Part shown: piece after piece, positions 41,461-50,244 of the stretch | How positions within the stretch are numbered: position 1 is the stretch's first letter | Layout of the letters: each line of letters begins with the position of its first letter | DNA from: Bacillus testis | GTDB lineage: Bacteria; Bacillota; Bacilli; Bacillales; DSM-1321 | Direction of reading: 5' to 3' | Assembly: GCF_001243895.1 (NCBI RefSeq) | Contig: NZ_LN851186.1 | Span: forward strand, 3,516,735 to 3,580,734 | DNA length: 64,000 bases | The notes under the pieces: model-generated | The model's database searches: none | The model's input: only the letters and a program-made list of their open reading frames with translations | What the model was told of the DNA's origin: nothing | Made by a program: the position numbers and the translations under genes

Positions 41461-41889
41461 TCAACTTTTCATTTGTTCAATATTATTCTTCATTTGTTCG
41501 AGGACGCAGGTGAAATCATGTAGCTGTTCCTCAGATATTCCAGCCAAAATCGACTGGTACAGGTTTTCAATGAAGGGAAGAACCTCATCCACCACCTGCT
41601 TGCCCTGCTCTGTTATTTCAACTAGGTAAGAACGCCGGTCATGCGGATTTGCCTTCCGGGCTAACAGATTCCGCTGTTCAAGCAAATCCAGTATTTTGGT
41701 CAATGTTGCCTGATCCTTATCCGTCCGAATCGCTAATTCTTTTTGATTCAAATCACCGACAAAGGATAATTGCTTGAGCACTGTCCATTGCTCACTTGTT
41801 ATATGGTAAGACTTTAATTCCTGGCTGATGAAGGCTTTAAGCATCTTCGCAGTGGTTGTTGCCATAAAACCGATATCATCCTTTAACAC
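41461..41889 (-). CDS. MarR-family regulator
   Basis: A winged-helix regulator of about 142 aa. The core is ITSEQWTVLKQLSFVGDLNQKELAIRTDKDQATLTKILDLLEQRNLLARKANPHDRRSYLVEIT, with the wing containing the conserved D-R-R. The frame is open from 41961, but that start has no ribosome site; GTG 41889 lies about ten bases after AAAGGAG and gives the usual MarR length. It probably controls itself and the MFS gene 36 bp downstream. The ligand is unknown. Confidence 0.82.
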   Translation of the reverse strand: MLKDDIGFMATTTAKMLKAFISQELKSYHITSEQWTVLKQLSFVGDLNQKELAIRTDKDQATLTKILDLLEQRNLLARKANPHDRRSYLVEITEQGKQVVDEVLPFIENLYQSILAGISEEQLHDFTCVLEQMKNNIEQMKS

Positions 41890-42157
41890 GGCCTCCACTC
41901 TCCTTTCTTCGTTTTCGTTCAAAAAAGACTCCAACCTATTATACGCTCTATATTCTTTCATAGGAAATAATATGCATACAAACTATTTTTTCTTTTCAGC
42001 TCCTTCAATTAGGCCAGGTGATCCTTCATACTTATTGTTCTACAAATGGATATTTCTTTATTATTTTGCCATATAGATTCAATCGTCAATGCGTTTTCGT
42101 GATTTGCCGAAAGGGTATACAATTATATGGCTTTTACATAGTTGGGAGGAAAAAGGA

Positions 42158-42583
42158 ATGTTTAATAAGATTTTGGTAGCCATAGATGGTTCGCCTATGA
42201 GTGACAAAGCTCTGGACACGGCGTTATCGCTTGCTAAGTGGCAACAGGCCGACCTGCTGCTTGTCCATGTAGGTAGGAGCGTTGTTATGCCCCCGACAAT
42301 GATTATCCCCTCAGCTGAGAATGTGTACGATGCTGTGCGTACAGCCGGTGAAAAAATCCTCAAACAAGCAAAGCAGAAGGCCGAGGAAGAGGGATTCACT
42401 CCTTCAGCCAAATACGTGGAAGGCGATCCAGCCGAACAGATTATACAACTGGCGGAACAAGAGCAAGCCGACTTGGTTGTCATCGGAAGCCGTGGACTCG
42501 GAAACATAAAAGAAATGGTGCTTGGCGGTGTAAGCCATAAAGTCTCACAGCATGTCCATTGTCCAGTTCTTATCATCAAATAA
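42158..42583 (+). CDS. Universal stress protein (UspA family)
   Basis: A 141-aa single-domain Usp protein. It opens MFNKILVAIDGSPMSDKAL and has the nucleotide-binding loop VVIGSRGLGNIKEMVLGGVSHKVSQHVHCPVLII, i.e. the G-2x-G-9x-G(S/T) pattern of the ATP-binding group. The start is ATG 42158 after GGGAGG; the upstream extension to 42089 is unsupported. Role in stress survival is general family knowledge. Confidence 0.92.
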   Translation: MFNKILVAIDGSPMSDKALDTALSLAKWQQADLLLVHVGRSVVMPPTMIIPSAENVYDAVRTAGEKILKQAKQKAEEEGFTPSAKYVEGDPAEQIIQLAEQEQADLVVIGSRGLGNIKEMVLGGVSHKVSQHVHCPVLIIK

Positions 42584-42673
42584 CTATACTAATATATAAA
42601 AAAGTTTAGCGATAAAAATTTTACCTTTAAACTAATTTCTAGGCGAAATCCATCTTTTACTGCATAAAAAAAG

Positions 42674-42697
42674 AGTCCCAGCCAAATTGCTGGGACT
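42674..42697 (-). terminator. Terminator of the yjlC-ndh operon
   Basis: AGTCCCAGC (42674-42682) pairs with GCTGGGACT (42689-42697); TCTTTTTTT follows on the minus strand. Confidence 0.88.
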
Positions 42698-42719
42698 TTC
42701 CAGTGATTCATTCAATAGA

Positions 42720-43898
42720 TTAATAAGCTAGCGCAAATAACGCCTTAATATGGGACAAATAACGGATATTACTTGCTTCTTTCATCATAGATGCAGGCAA
42801 GCCTTTAAGAGACGTATTGCTTGCGCCGACAGAAGCAACTGCATCCTTGCGTCCTAAACTTGCAAGTGTACCAGAGTTAACCGGATTAAATACTTCCATG
42901 TCTTTATTCATCAAGTAAGCGAACAGGTTGTAGCCAACAAGTTCACCCATTTGCCATGCGATTTGCGCTGTAGGCGGTTGTGGTCTGCCGTCTTCTTTGA
43001 AGACTACTGCACTGTCGCCGACAACAAATACATCTTTATGGGATGTAGATTGCAGGAATTCATTCACTGTAGCCCGTCCACGGTTCACTTCAAGCCCTGA
43101 TTCTTCAATCATTGGAAGGCCTTGTACGCCGCCTGTCCATACGAATGTATTAGCAACGATTTTTTCGCCGTTTTTAAGATCGATTTCGTTGTTTTTAACG
43201 CCTGTAACCGGTACCCCAGTGATGAACTGAACACCGCGTTTTTCAAGGCTGGACATTGCACGCTCGATTAAGTGGTCAGGAAGCATAGGCATTACCTTCG
43301 GACCAGCTTCAACAAGCATGATTTTCAATTCTTTTGGATCTACGCCATACTGTTTGGCCACTTTAGGCATATTGTCCGCAATCTCGCCCACAAGCTCGAT
43401 TCCAGTCAAACCGCCTCCGCCGATAAGGATGGTAGCATCTTCCGGTTTTCTTGTTTTTGAATACTCACGGATATGAGATTCAATATGGTTGTAGATTTTC
43501 TTAGCATCAGCAGCTGATTTCAACACGAAGCTGAACTCTTCAAGCCCTGGAATGCCGAAGTAAGCTGTTTTGCTTCCCAATCCCACTACCAATGCATCAT
43601 AAGTAAGGATATTGCCGTCAGCAAGTTTCACTTTTTTATCGTTTACGTTGAAAGATTCCACTTTAGTGATCTTAAGATCCACATCTTTGCCTTTCAACAA
43701 TTTTTCCAATGGCATAGTCACAGCTTCTTCAGAAATGGTGCCCCCTGCCAATCTGTGCAGCTCTGTGATGATTTGGTGAGTTGGATATTGGTTCACTAGA
43801 GTTACTTTTGCTTCTTCTTTGCTTAAATATTTACGCACAGTTAAAGCGGATAACAAACCGCCGTAACCAGCACCTAATATGACAATATGTTTTGACAT
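42720..43898 (-). CDS. ndh: Type II NADH dehydrogenase
   Basis: A 392-aa single-subunit NADH:menaquinone oxidoreductase at the inner face of the membrane. The FAD-binding fold is HIVILGAGYGGLLSAL; the NADH fold is ATILIGGGGLTGIELVGEIA; the second FAD contact is VFVVGDSAVV, and AQIAWQMGELVGYNL follows, the quinone-side helix of NDH-2. It follows the DUF1641 gene by 46 bp, the Bacillus yjlC-ndh arrangement. No clear Rex operator was found. Confidence 0.93.
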   Translation of the reverse strand: MSKHIVILGAGYGGLLSALTVRKYLSKEEAKVTLVNQYPTHQIITELHRLAGGTISEEAVTMPLEKLLKGKDVDLKITKVESFNVNDKKVKLADGNILTYDALVVGLGSKTAYFGIPGLEEFSFVLKSAADAKKIYNHIESHIREYSKTRKPEDATILIGGGGLTGIELVGEIADNMPKVAKQYGVDPKELKIMLVEAGPKVMPMLPDHLIERAMSSLEKRGVQFITGVPVTGVKNNEIDLKNGEKIVANTFVWTGGVQGLPMIEESGLEVNRGRATVNEFLQSTSHKDVFVVGDSAVVFKEDGRPQPPTAQIAWQMGELVGYNLFAYLMNKDMEVFNPVNSGTLASLGRKDAVASVGASNTSLKGLPASMMKEASNIRYLSHIKALFALAY

Positions 43899-43944
43899 AG
43901 TATAATCCTCCGTCCTCGCTAATAGATTGTTAAAAAAGACCTAA

Positions 43945-44385
43945 TTACTTGCTGCTTTTTTCTGCGTTGATTTGAAGATAAGCATTCAAGAAACGGAATA
44001 GTTTCTGAGCTTGTGGATCTTTGATCATTTTTAACAGACCAAAAAGACCTACAACTTCAGAGCTTGCCTCAGCACGGTCTTTAGCTTCGATTGCTGTAGC
44101 TGCCACTTTCTTCACGGAATTTTTGACAGGTTCCACAATTTCAGTGATGGCACCGACAGTATCGCTCTTTAACGTTTCGTCTTTCGCTACTGCTTGTACG
44201 AAGTCATAAGACTTAGTCAACATGTCCATAAGCTCAGTCAATTTCGGCAACTGCTCTACTAACGCAGTCAATGATTGTTGAACCTCGGGTTGTAATAGCT
44301 GATCGATAACGTCTTGCTGTTCTTGATTTGAAGTTTTTTGTTCCACTTCTTGTTCAGACTTTGGTTGAGTGACTGTTTCTGACAT
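43945..44385 (-). CDS. yjlC: YjlC-like protein (DUF1641)
   Basis: A 146-aa protein with a polar, Gln/Glu-rich N-terminus and a DUF1641 helical core (LPKLTELMDMLTKSYDFVQAV, EASSEVVGLFGLLKMIKDPQAQKLFRFLNAYL). It is the upstream partner of ndh in Bacillus. Function is not established. The start is ATG 44385, eight bases after AAAGGAG. Its expression is probably linked to respiration. Confidence 0.87.
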   Translation of the reverse strand: MSETVTQPKSEQEVEQKTSNQEQQDVIDQLLQPEVQQSLTALVEQLPKLTELMDMLTKSYDFVQAVAKDETLKSDTVGAITEIVEPVKNSVKKVAATAIEAKDRAEASSEVVGLFGLLKMIKDPQAQKLFRFLNAYLQINAEKSSK

Positions 44386-44468
44386 ATCCAATTCTCCTTT
44401 ACTAATAAGTAGTTCTACTTATTTTTTGGGGTATTAAAAGGTCCCCCGCCTTCAAGCCATTCATTTAG

Positions 44469-44492
44469 TTCTTGAAGACATACATTCAAGAA
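44469..44492. promoter_or_regulatory. Inverted repeat upstream of yjlC-ndh
   Basis: TTCTTGAA (44469-44476) and TTCAAGAA (44485-44492) are perfect complements with an 8-bp spacer, 84 bp before the yjlC start. It is not a Rex site (TTGTGAA/TTCACAA). Candidate operator of unknown factor. Confidence 0.45.
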
Positions 44493-44790
44493 AATTTTTC
44501 AAACTATAAATAGTCAAAAGAAATAATAAATTAAAAAACAGTTTTCTACAATCAAAAAGCTTTTACTCTTTTTAAGAAATGGTCGTTTATCCATACCCAA
44601 AAATTATTCTAGAAAAACATTTTGAAAGTAAAATCAGTTAAATATATTCAAATAATTAATCCTACCTTTAGCTTATACCTACACATGCCTGACGTAAAGC
44701 TATTTGCCCATTTTTCTCTTCGCATACGCTTCCCCTATTAGAAAAGATGTTTGCTTAATAGATTACTTCTTTTTATAGTCTGCGTTTATC

Positions 44791-44856
44791 ATTCTTACTG
44801 GCGCTTAATCTCCCACTTACATATGATGAAGCGGGAGTCATAACGCCAGTTAGAAT
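44791..44856 (+). repeat. Family P, second-half hairpin (copy 8)
   Basis: ATTCTTACTGGCGcTTAATCTCCC pairs with GGGAG..CGCCAGTTAGAAT. The same hairpin, with altered inner bases, forms the second half of the repeat at 53074-53158. Confidence 0.7.
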
Positions 44857-44879
44857 GGGATCAAAACAGCAGGTATTGG

Positions 44880-45455
44880 TTACCCTTTTTGGTCTGCTTC
44901 TAGTTTTAGTTCGTCAATCAATGTTTCTGCTGCCTTTTTGTACATTTGGCTCATATGGATCATAGAGGCGATTTTCAGAATCGGCTCCAACTCTTTATCC
45001 TTAGGCTGCATTTCCTCAGCTGCTTCTATGTCTATCAAAGCCGCTTCTTCTTTAAAATGTTCTGCGTTCTTTGTCTGTACAGCCAGATAGGATTCATAAA
45101 AGGACTCCAATGAGCGATTTGTCTCGGTCACTTCCTTATTAAGCGCACTCAATGTATCTTTAATATCATTTATGGAAAGAATCCCTTTCAATTGATAGAT
45201 CAGGGAAATTAAGATGAGATGGTTCTTGGAATATTTTTTGTTTTTGATTGGAAAGAATAATTTACCCTTCGCATAATTATTGATCATTGTTTTGGTCAAA
45301 ATTTTGTCTTCTTCGTGGCGTTTAGTGCTCCCAAATTTTTGTTCAAATAATTGAATAACCTGGTCCATGTATAAATCGATATCCGGTATATCTTCCGATT
45401 TAAGCAACGGTTCTTGGACACTTTTCGTTATATACTCTGTTTTGTTCTCCATCAT
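44880..45455 (-). CDS. DUF1836-family putative regulator
   Basis: A protein of about 191 aa. The DUF1836 core is LTKTMINNYAKGKLFFPIKNKKYSKNHLILISLIYQLKGILSINDIKDTL, which resembles a MerR-like winged helix that lost part of its recognition. The C-terminal half is helical. The frame opens at 45530, but the first Met-Met at 45455 is the more likely start, with GGCAGG upstream; this remains uncertain. It is divergent from a hemolysin III gene, and palindromes lie between them. B. subtilis-type pairings of this kind suggest it controls its neighbour; that is an inference. Confidence 0.75.
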   Translation of the reverse strand: MMENKTEYITKSVQEPLLKSEDIPDIDLYMDQVIQLFEQKFGSTKRHEEDKILTKTMINNYAKGKLFFPIKNKKYSKNHLILISLIYQLKGILSINDIKDTLSALNKEVTETNRSLESFYESYLAVQTKNAEHFKEEAALIDIEAAEEMQPKDKELEPILKIASMIHMSQMYKKAAETLIDELKLEADQKG

Positions 45456-45549
45456 AAAGTAGTTACCTGCCTTTGCAATCTCCTTACATTTCAGTTTATA
45501 GGAGGGAAAAATAAAAGTAAATATAAACATTGACTACATTTCGATTCAT

Positions 45550-45582
45550 ACATATAATTATATGTAGTTATAAAAACTACAT
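45550..45582. promoter_or_regulatory. Overlapping palindromes between DUF1836 and hemolysin III genes
   Basis: ACATATAATTATATGT (45550-45565) is a perfect 16-bp palindrome. Overlapping it, ATGTAGTT (45562-45569) pairs with AACTACAT (45575-45582). They lie 24-56 bp before the hemolysin III start, a likely repressor site. Confidence 0.65.
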
Positions 45583-45605
45583 GTTTAACAAAGGAGATTA
45601 CTAAA

Positions 45606-46253
45606 ATGAATATGTATATCAGGGAACCCATCAACGGGTTTACGCATTTGGCGGGTGCTATTTTTTCCTTTATCGGGTTGCTGGCCATGACGATCAAAGC
45701 TGCTGCTGGCCACTCGACCGTGCTTCAACTGTCAGCTGTCATCATTTTCGGCATCAGCCTCATTCTCCTCTATGCCGCCTCAGCAACCTACCATTTAGTT
45801 GTTGCCAAAGATACAGTCATTGCCTGGTTAAGAAAACTGGACCATTCCATGATTTTTATTTTAATTGCCGGTTCGTATGCCCCTTTTTGTTTGATTTCCC
45901 TTCATGGTTTAATCGGTTGGTTTCTATTTGGATTGATTACACTTATTGCTGTGAGCGGTGTATTGTTTAAACTTCTATGGTTCTCTTGTCCTCGTTGGTT
46001 ATCGACCGTTTTATATATAGCAATGGGGTGGATCATCATTCTGGCCGCCAAGCCACTGTCCCAAGCCCTCAGCAAAGAAGGTCTCTACCTATTGATTGGC
46101 GGAGGGATCATCTACACAATAGGCGGTATCATTTATGCACTGAAGCCGGCATTTTTAGAATTCAAACATCTTGGCTTTCATGAAATATTCCATATCTTTA
46201 TTTTGCTCGGCAGCCTGGCCCATTTTATAAGTGTATATGAGTACGTCATCTAA
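45606..46253 (+). CDS. Hemolysin III family membrane protein (YqfA/PAQR-like)
   Basis: A 215-aa protein with seven helices. Family marks are the N-terminal EPINGFTHLAGAIFSFIG, ASATYHLV after helix 2, KLDHSMIFILIAGSYAPFCL, and HLGFHEIFHIFILLGSLAHF at the end. The conserved His/Asp/Ser set (S-x3-H, D-H, H-x3-H) forms a metal site in the PAQR superfamily. Despite the name, hemolysis is not its established cellular role. AAAGGAG precedes the ATG. Confidence 0.9.
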   Translation: MNMYIREPINGFTHLAGAIFSFIGLLAMTIKAAAGHSTVLQLSAVIIFGISLILLYAASATYHLVVAKDTVIAWLRKLDHSMIFILIAGSYAPFCLISLHGLIGWFLFGLITLIAVSGVLFKLLWFSCPRWLSTVLYIAMGWIIILAAKPLSQALSKEGLYLLIGGGIIYTIGGIIYALKPAFLEFKHLGFHEIFHIFILLGSLAHFISVYEYVI

Positions 46254-46267
46254 ACTTCTCATGAATG

Positions 46268-46299
46268 AATAATCTCCACCCTTTTGGATGGAGATTATT
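46268..46299 (+). terminator. Terminator after the hemolysin III gene
   Basis: AATAATCTCCAcCC-tttt-GGaTGGAGATTATT followed by TTC. Confidence 0.82.
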
Positions 46300-46601
46300 T
46301 TCTAACTGGCGCAAAAACTCCCATCAATCAAATTTTCCCTTTATCTGTCCAATCATTTTGCTTGTGGCCGCAATACTGTATAAAGAGAAAACGTCATATC
46401 GGGTGGGCTTCCGCTATTTTTTTGTACATTTTTAGATGATTCTAACTTGACTTTCGTAATCTTCATGCAGATGATAACGAATATGGTTGTTATTGCTTAA
46501 AGTTATATATTTTGGTATTTTTATCTAAAATATACTAAACGAATAGATAATGACGTTTTTTCTAATTTTTAACGGGAATAAGCAAAGAGAGGTGAATAAT
46601 C
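46300..46601. other. Intergenic region before the lipoprotein gene
   Basis: About 300 bp. An imperfect inverted repeat ATATTTTgG.../...CtAAAATAT lies at about 46506-46533. No gene seen. Confidence 0.35.
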
Positions 46602-47528
46602 ATGAAGAAAACCATTTACTTAGCTGCACTATTATCATTGCTGGCATTGTCTGCTTGTACCAACAAGGAAGAAACAACAACAGCAGGCACCTCCACACAA
46701 GAGAAACAACAACAGGATTCAACCACAACTCCTACCGAAACCAATTCCAACGGCCATTCATCATCGAAACCGCAGACCTCGGACGATCATAGCAATAATG
46801 GAACAAAAGATGCAGGGAGCTCAGCAACAAACCCTTCAGGTTACCAAAACAACACCCAAACGAATGTGACGCAAAAAGAAGTGATTGCCGAGACCAAGAA
46901 ACAAATTTCCAGCAATTTGGAACCAAAGCTGCCAAAGGAACTGCCGTTGACGAATGCCAAAAAACATTTGAGTGCCGCCACTGTTTCGGATAAACAAATG
47001 TATAGAGTCATTTTCTTCGAAACCGATACTAGCATTCCGGTCAATCATAAGAAATTGAATATTGTCCAAATTGCCCACCCTATTGCTACTGTGGAAGTCC
47101 GCCAATATAATACTGTCCAGCAGGCGCAGGAAGCGGTCGGTTATATGTCTCCTAAAGAAATCAATACAGGCAACCCCCCTATTCAATTGGGATCGGGCAT
47201 TAAAGGATTTCCAGAAGCCGGCGCGGGAAACAAATGGCTCAATTGGCATGAAGGGCGATGGTATTTATCCGTACACGCTTCCAATATAGAAGGAAACAGC
47301 GATTATACACCGCTAGCCAAACAAATCGTTTCCTATTTGGAAAAGAATTCACTGCCTGCCCCGCATCAATACGGTTCAGTCAAAGCTGATGTAGAAGCAT
47401 CCAAATCTGCTACTAATAAAGTAACCTGGCAAGAAGGAAAAACAGTCTATTCTATTTTTGGCGTCACTAATCCAATCGATATGCTGAAGATTGCCACGCA
47501 TTTCGATCCAACTGCCAACTCAAAATAA
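46602..47528 (+). CDS. Lipoprotein of unknown function
   Basis: A 308-aa exported lipoprotein: signal peptide MKKTIYLAALLSLLALSAC with lipobox LSAC (Cys19). Residues 20-95 are a low-complexity Thr/Ser/Gln/Asn spacer. The C-terminal domain (about 100-300) includes KELPLTNAKKHLSAATVSDKQMYRVIFFETDTSIPVNHKKL and HEGRWYLSVHASNIEGNSDY; I do not recognise a family. AGAGGTGAATAATC precedes the ATG. It is convergent with the 2Duf operon and has a terminator. A link to spore or envelope function is possible but unsupported. Confidence 0.8.
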   Translation: MKKTIYLAALLSLLALSACTNKEETTTAGTSTQEKQQQDSTTTPTETNSNGHSSSKPQTSDDHSNNGTKDAGSSATNPSGYQNNTQTNVTQKEVIAETKKQISSNLEPKLPKELPLTNAKKHLSAATVSDKQMYRVIFFETDTSIPVNHKKLNIVQIAHPIATVEVRQYNTVQQAQEAVGYMSPKEINTGNPPIQLGSGIKGFPEAGAGNKWLNWHEGRWYLSVHASNIEGNSDYTPLAKQIVSYLEKNSLPAPHQYGSVKADVEASKSATNKVTWQEGKTVYSIFGVTNPIDMLKIATHFDPTANSK

Positions 47529-47572
47529 AGAAACTGTAAAGAATCTCGTCCATACAGTTTCTTTACAGTATT
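47526..47572. terminator. Bidirectional terminator lipoprotein / 2Duf operon
   Basis: AAAGAAACTGTA (47526-47537) pairs with TACAGTTTCTTT (47552-47563), followed by ACAGTATTTTT. It could also end the leftward 2Duf transcript. Confidence 0.75.
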
Positions 47573-47612
47573 TTTAAAATTAGTATGCGGAATTTGCGAC
47601 GGCCTGTCACCA

Positions 47613-48473
47613 TCAGCTTTTTAGAATATAAGCCACATGGTCGATGGCTTGTTGCAATTTCTCGCTATTTTTTTCGTACATTTGTTTTGCTTCCGGGTCA
47701 TCTGTTCCCAGCGCAAAAAGTTCCAAATCCGCCTGGCATTTTTTCATGGTTGCATACAATAGAGGCCTTCCTTGCGGTGATGCCACTTTCAGCTGGTCAT
47801 CAAACAAATCCACTGTCAGCTCTCCATACGAATCGATTTGCCCAAGAAATACATTCTCAAGGGTAACTCCCAACTTCTCAAGCTCTGTTTGCAGCCACGC
47901 CCTGCTTCGACCCAACGTTGCTAATGGCTCATCCAGCAATTTGCCGTCCATGATAACCGTCTGCGGTTCCTTTTCATTTGGGACTAGCATATTGATATCT
48001 TTAGGGGTTAAAGGTTGATTCTCTTTCTTTAGCAAAACGTTTAAATCACCTGTATGTTCTAAGACAGCAAATTCTACATCAGCAGTTGAAAATACACTTT
48101 TTTTTCTGAGCATCTCCAACAATTCATCTGTGGAAAAACGCTCTTTCTTCAGATTCTCTTCTAAAATTTTCCCATCTTGAATGAATACAGTCCCTTTACC
48201 TTCCACAAAATTTCGGAAGGTTTTGCTTTTTAACGAAATGAACCCTACTATAAATGGAAGGATGGCTGTGGCAACCAAAGCCAACAATCCCAGACCGACG
48301 CTTTGCTCCAATCCGGTTACCACCTCAGCCCCAATGTTCCCGATGGTTATTCCCGTTACATACTCAAAGAAAGAAAGCTGGGCAATTTGTTTCTTTCCGA
48401 GCATTTTGGTTATCAGGAAAAGCGCAACAAGGAAAATAATCGACCTTACAATAACAACTAACCAATCCGGCAT
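47613..48473 (-). CDS. 2Duf-type spore membrane protein (DUF421 plus DUF1657)
   Basis: A 286-aa protein. Residues about 1-90 hold three membrane helices, followed by a DUF421 (YetF-like) domain (GKGTVFIQDGKILEENLKKERFSTDELLEMLRKK, VFSTADVEFAVLEHTGDLNVL) to about residue 170. The last 60 residues (ATMKKCQADLELFALGTDDPEAKQMYEKN) match the separate DUF1657 proteins at 48.5 and 50.4 kb. That fusion is the 2Duf protein encoded in spoVA2mob-type operons, which raises the wet-heat resistance of spores. AAGGAGGTGCAGTC precedes the ATG. It is last in the operon, 18 bp after the small DUF1657 gene. Confidence 0.88.
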   Translation of the reverse strand: MPDWLVVIVRSIIFLVALFLITKMLGKKQIAQLSFFEYVTGITIGNIGAEVVTGLEQSVGLGLLALVATAILPFIVGFISLKSKTFRNFVEGKGTVFIQDGKILEENLKKERFSTDELLEMLRKKSVFSTADVEFAVLEHTGDLNVLLKKENQPLTPKDINMLVPNEKEPQTVIMDGKLLDEPLATLGRSRAWLQTELEKLGVTLENVFLGQIDSYGELTVDLFDDQLKVASPQGRPLLYATMKKCQADLELFALGTDDPEAKQMYEKNSEKLQQAIDHVAYILKS

Positions 48474-48491
48474 GACTGCACCTCCTTGCCT

Positions 48492-48698
48492 TTAAAACCC
48501 TTTGTATTGCAGTTCTTCCCTTTCAAGTACACCAATCCGCTCACTCAGCTCCAGTATGGCTTCACCGACAAGCTGCCTTGAATCCTCCAATGCCTTTTTT
48601 GATTGGGGATCCACCATGGTGAGGGCCAATGTTGAAAGACTCGATTCAATTCCCTTCATACTGGCTAAGCATTGTTTCACTTCCGACGCAACAGTCAT
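48492..48698 (-). CDS. DUF1657 small protein
   Basis: A 68-aa helical protein: MTVASEVKQCLASMKGIESSLSTLAL, QSKKALEDSRQLVGEAILEL. DUF1657 proteins accompany SpoVA/2Duf genes in spore-formers. Function unknown, presumably in the spore. AAAAGGAGG precedes the ATG. It lies 24 bp after spoVAD, where a SpoVAE gene is usual but absent here. Confidence 0.85.
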   Translation of the reverse strand: MTVASEVKQCLASMKGIESSLSTLALTMVDPQSKKALEDSRQLVGEAILELSERIGVLEREELQYKGF

Positions 48699-48722
48699 TT
48701 GACAACCTCCTTTTCGATCTCT

Positions 48723-49730
48723 TTAGCCATCCATTTCGATTGAAACTGCATGGGCGATGCATGGAATGGTCTCATTCTGTTGGAAGGATAGCGGAGAAAG
48801 CAATGCCCCTGTGGCCACTACCAGCATTCTTTTGAACTCTCCTCTTTTCATGGCGTTCAATAAATGGCCGTAAACAACCGTTGCCGAGCATCCTGGCCCG
48901 CTCGCCCCCGCAAGAACCGGCTGCCCTTGCCTATAGATCATCAGGCCGCAATCCTTAAATTGCTCTTTACTTATAGGGATTCCATGTTTTTCAAACAAAG
49001 CGAGCGACACATCTTGCCCGATTGTCCCCAGATCTCCAGTGACAATATAGTCATAATAAGAAGGGTCAATTTGACGCTCATTCAAATGGGATTCGATCGT
49101 ATCTACAGCTGCTGGCGCCATGGCGCCTCCCATATTGAATGGATCGGTTAATCCCATGTCTATGACACGGCCGATCGTGGCCGAGGTCACTTTCGGCCCT
49201 TTACCGCTTTGTCCGATGACTGCTGCCCCTGCCCCTGTTACGGTCCATTGCGCTGTCGGAGGCTTTTGGCCGCCATACTCGGTCGGATAGCGAAATTGTT
49301 TTTCTGCAGCCGAATTATGGCTGGAAGCTCCGGTCAATATGTAATCAGCGCCTTTTGTGTCAACGATATAAGCTGCTAAGGCCAATCCCTCCATCGACGT
49401 AGAGCAAGCACCGAATAAGCCAAAGTACGGAATGCCGAGTGTCCTCATAGCGAAGCTGGTAGGCGTAATCTGATTAATGAGATCCCCTCCGAAAAAGAAC
49501 TTAATCTGTTCCTTTTGAAGGCTCGCTTTTTCAATTGCCTTTTTGGAAGCTTCTTCAAGAAGCACCCGCTGCGCTTTTTCATAGGAATCCTGCAACAGCC
49601 ATGTATCTTCATGCAATAAATCGAAATCCTCGGCCAGCGCTCCCTTTGCTTCAAACGGCCCTCCTACTGTACCTGTGGAAAGGATGACCGGCTTATGGTC
49701 AAACACCCATGTACGATGACCCTTAAGCAT
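48723..49730 (-). CDS. spoVAD: Stage V sporulation protein AD
   Basis: A 335-aa protein with a thiolase-like fold that binds dipicolinic acid and sits in the spore inner membrane channel complex. Typical segments are GHRTWVFDHKPVILSTGTVGGPFEAKG, IPYFGLFGACSTSMEGLALAA, SSHNSAAEKQFRYPTEYGGQKPPTAQWTVTGAGAAV and ASGPGCSATVVYGHLL. The start is ATG 49730, sharing one base with the spoVAC stop; the frame to 49745 is an artefact. It needs SpoVAC and usually SpoVAE partners for DPA uptake. Confidence 0.93.
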   Translation of the reverse strand: MLKGHRTWVFDHKPVILSTGTVGGPFEAKGALAEDFDLLHEDTWLLQDSYEKAQRVLLEEASKKAIEKASLQKEQIKFFFGGDLINQITPTSFAMRTLGIPYFGLFGACSTSMEGLALAAYIVDTKGADYILTGASSHNSAAEKQFRYPTEYGGQKPPTAQWTVTGAGAAVIGQSGKGPKVTSATIGRVIDMGLTDPFNMGGAMAPAAVDTIESHLNERQIDPSYYDYIVTGDLGTIGQDVSLALFEKHGIPISKEQFKDCGLMIYRQGQPVLAGASGPGCSATVVYGHLLNAMKRGEFKRMLVVATGALLSPLSFQQNETIPCIAHAVSIEMDG

Positions 49731-50209
49731 TAAAAACCACCCCACTTGACTATAAGCGTTCTTATAAGGGCAACTACAAAAGCTGAAAATACGCCAAAGA
49801 CGATAACAGATCCCGCCAATTTGAACATATTGCCGCCAACCCCCAGCACAAGCCCTTCCCGTCGATGTTCAATGGATGCAGAAATGATCGCATTTCCAAA
49901 GCCTGTCACAGGCACAGCCGTACCGGCGCCGCCATACTGGGCAAGGCGGTCATAACCTCCAAAACCGGTTAAAAGCATGGCAATGAAAACGAAAGTCCCT
50001 ACTGTAGGACTGCCTGCAGTCTGTTCGGTGAAATTAAAAAAGTAGATATAGAAAAATTCTAGGATTTGCCCGATCAAACAGATTAAGCCCCCTACCCAAA
50101 AGGCTCTCATGCAATTTTTTAATACGGGCCGCTTTAACTCCAATTGGCTTTGCAGTTCTTGATATTCCTGTTGGGTTGGTGTAAGTTTTTTCTTTTTGCT
50201 GTTAGCCAT
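49730..50209 (-). CDS. spoVAC: Stage V sporulation protein AC
   Basis: A 159-aa membrane protein with four helices. SpoVAC segments visible are YQELQSQLELKRPVLKNCMRAFWVGGLICLIGQ, GGYDRLAQYGGAGTAVPVTGFGNAIISASIEHRREG and LGVGGNMFKLAGSVIVFGVFSAF. SpoVAC acts as a mechanosensitive channel for dipicolinate in the spore inner membrane. It overlaps spoVAD. GGGAGTG precedes the ATG. A family P repeat and a hairpin separate it from the upstream DUF1657 gene. Confidence 0.92.
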   Translation of the reverse strand: MANSKKKKLTPTQQEYQELQSQLELKRPVLKNCMRAFWVGGLICLIGQILEFFYIYFFNFTEQTAGSPTVGTFVFIAMLLTGFGGYDRLAQYGGAGTAVPVTGFGNAIISASIEHRREGLVLGVGGNMFKLAGSVIVFGVFSAFVVALIRTLIVKWGGF

Positions 50210-50244
50210 ATCGGCACTCCCTTTATGGATGAAATTGCTTTCTT

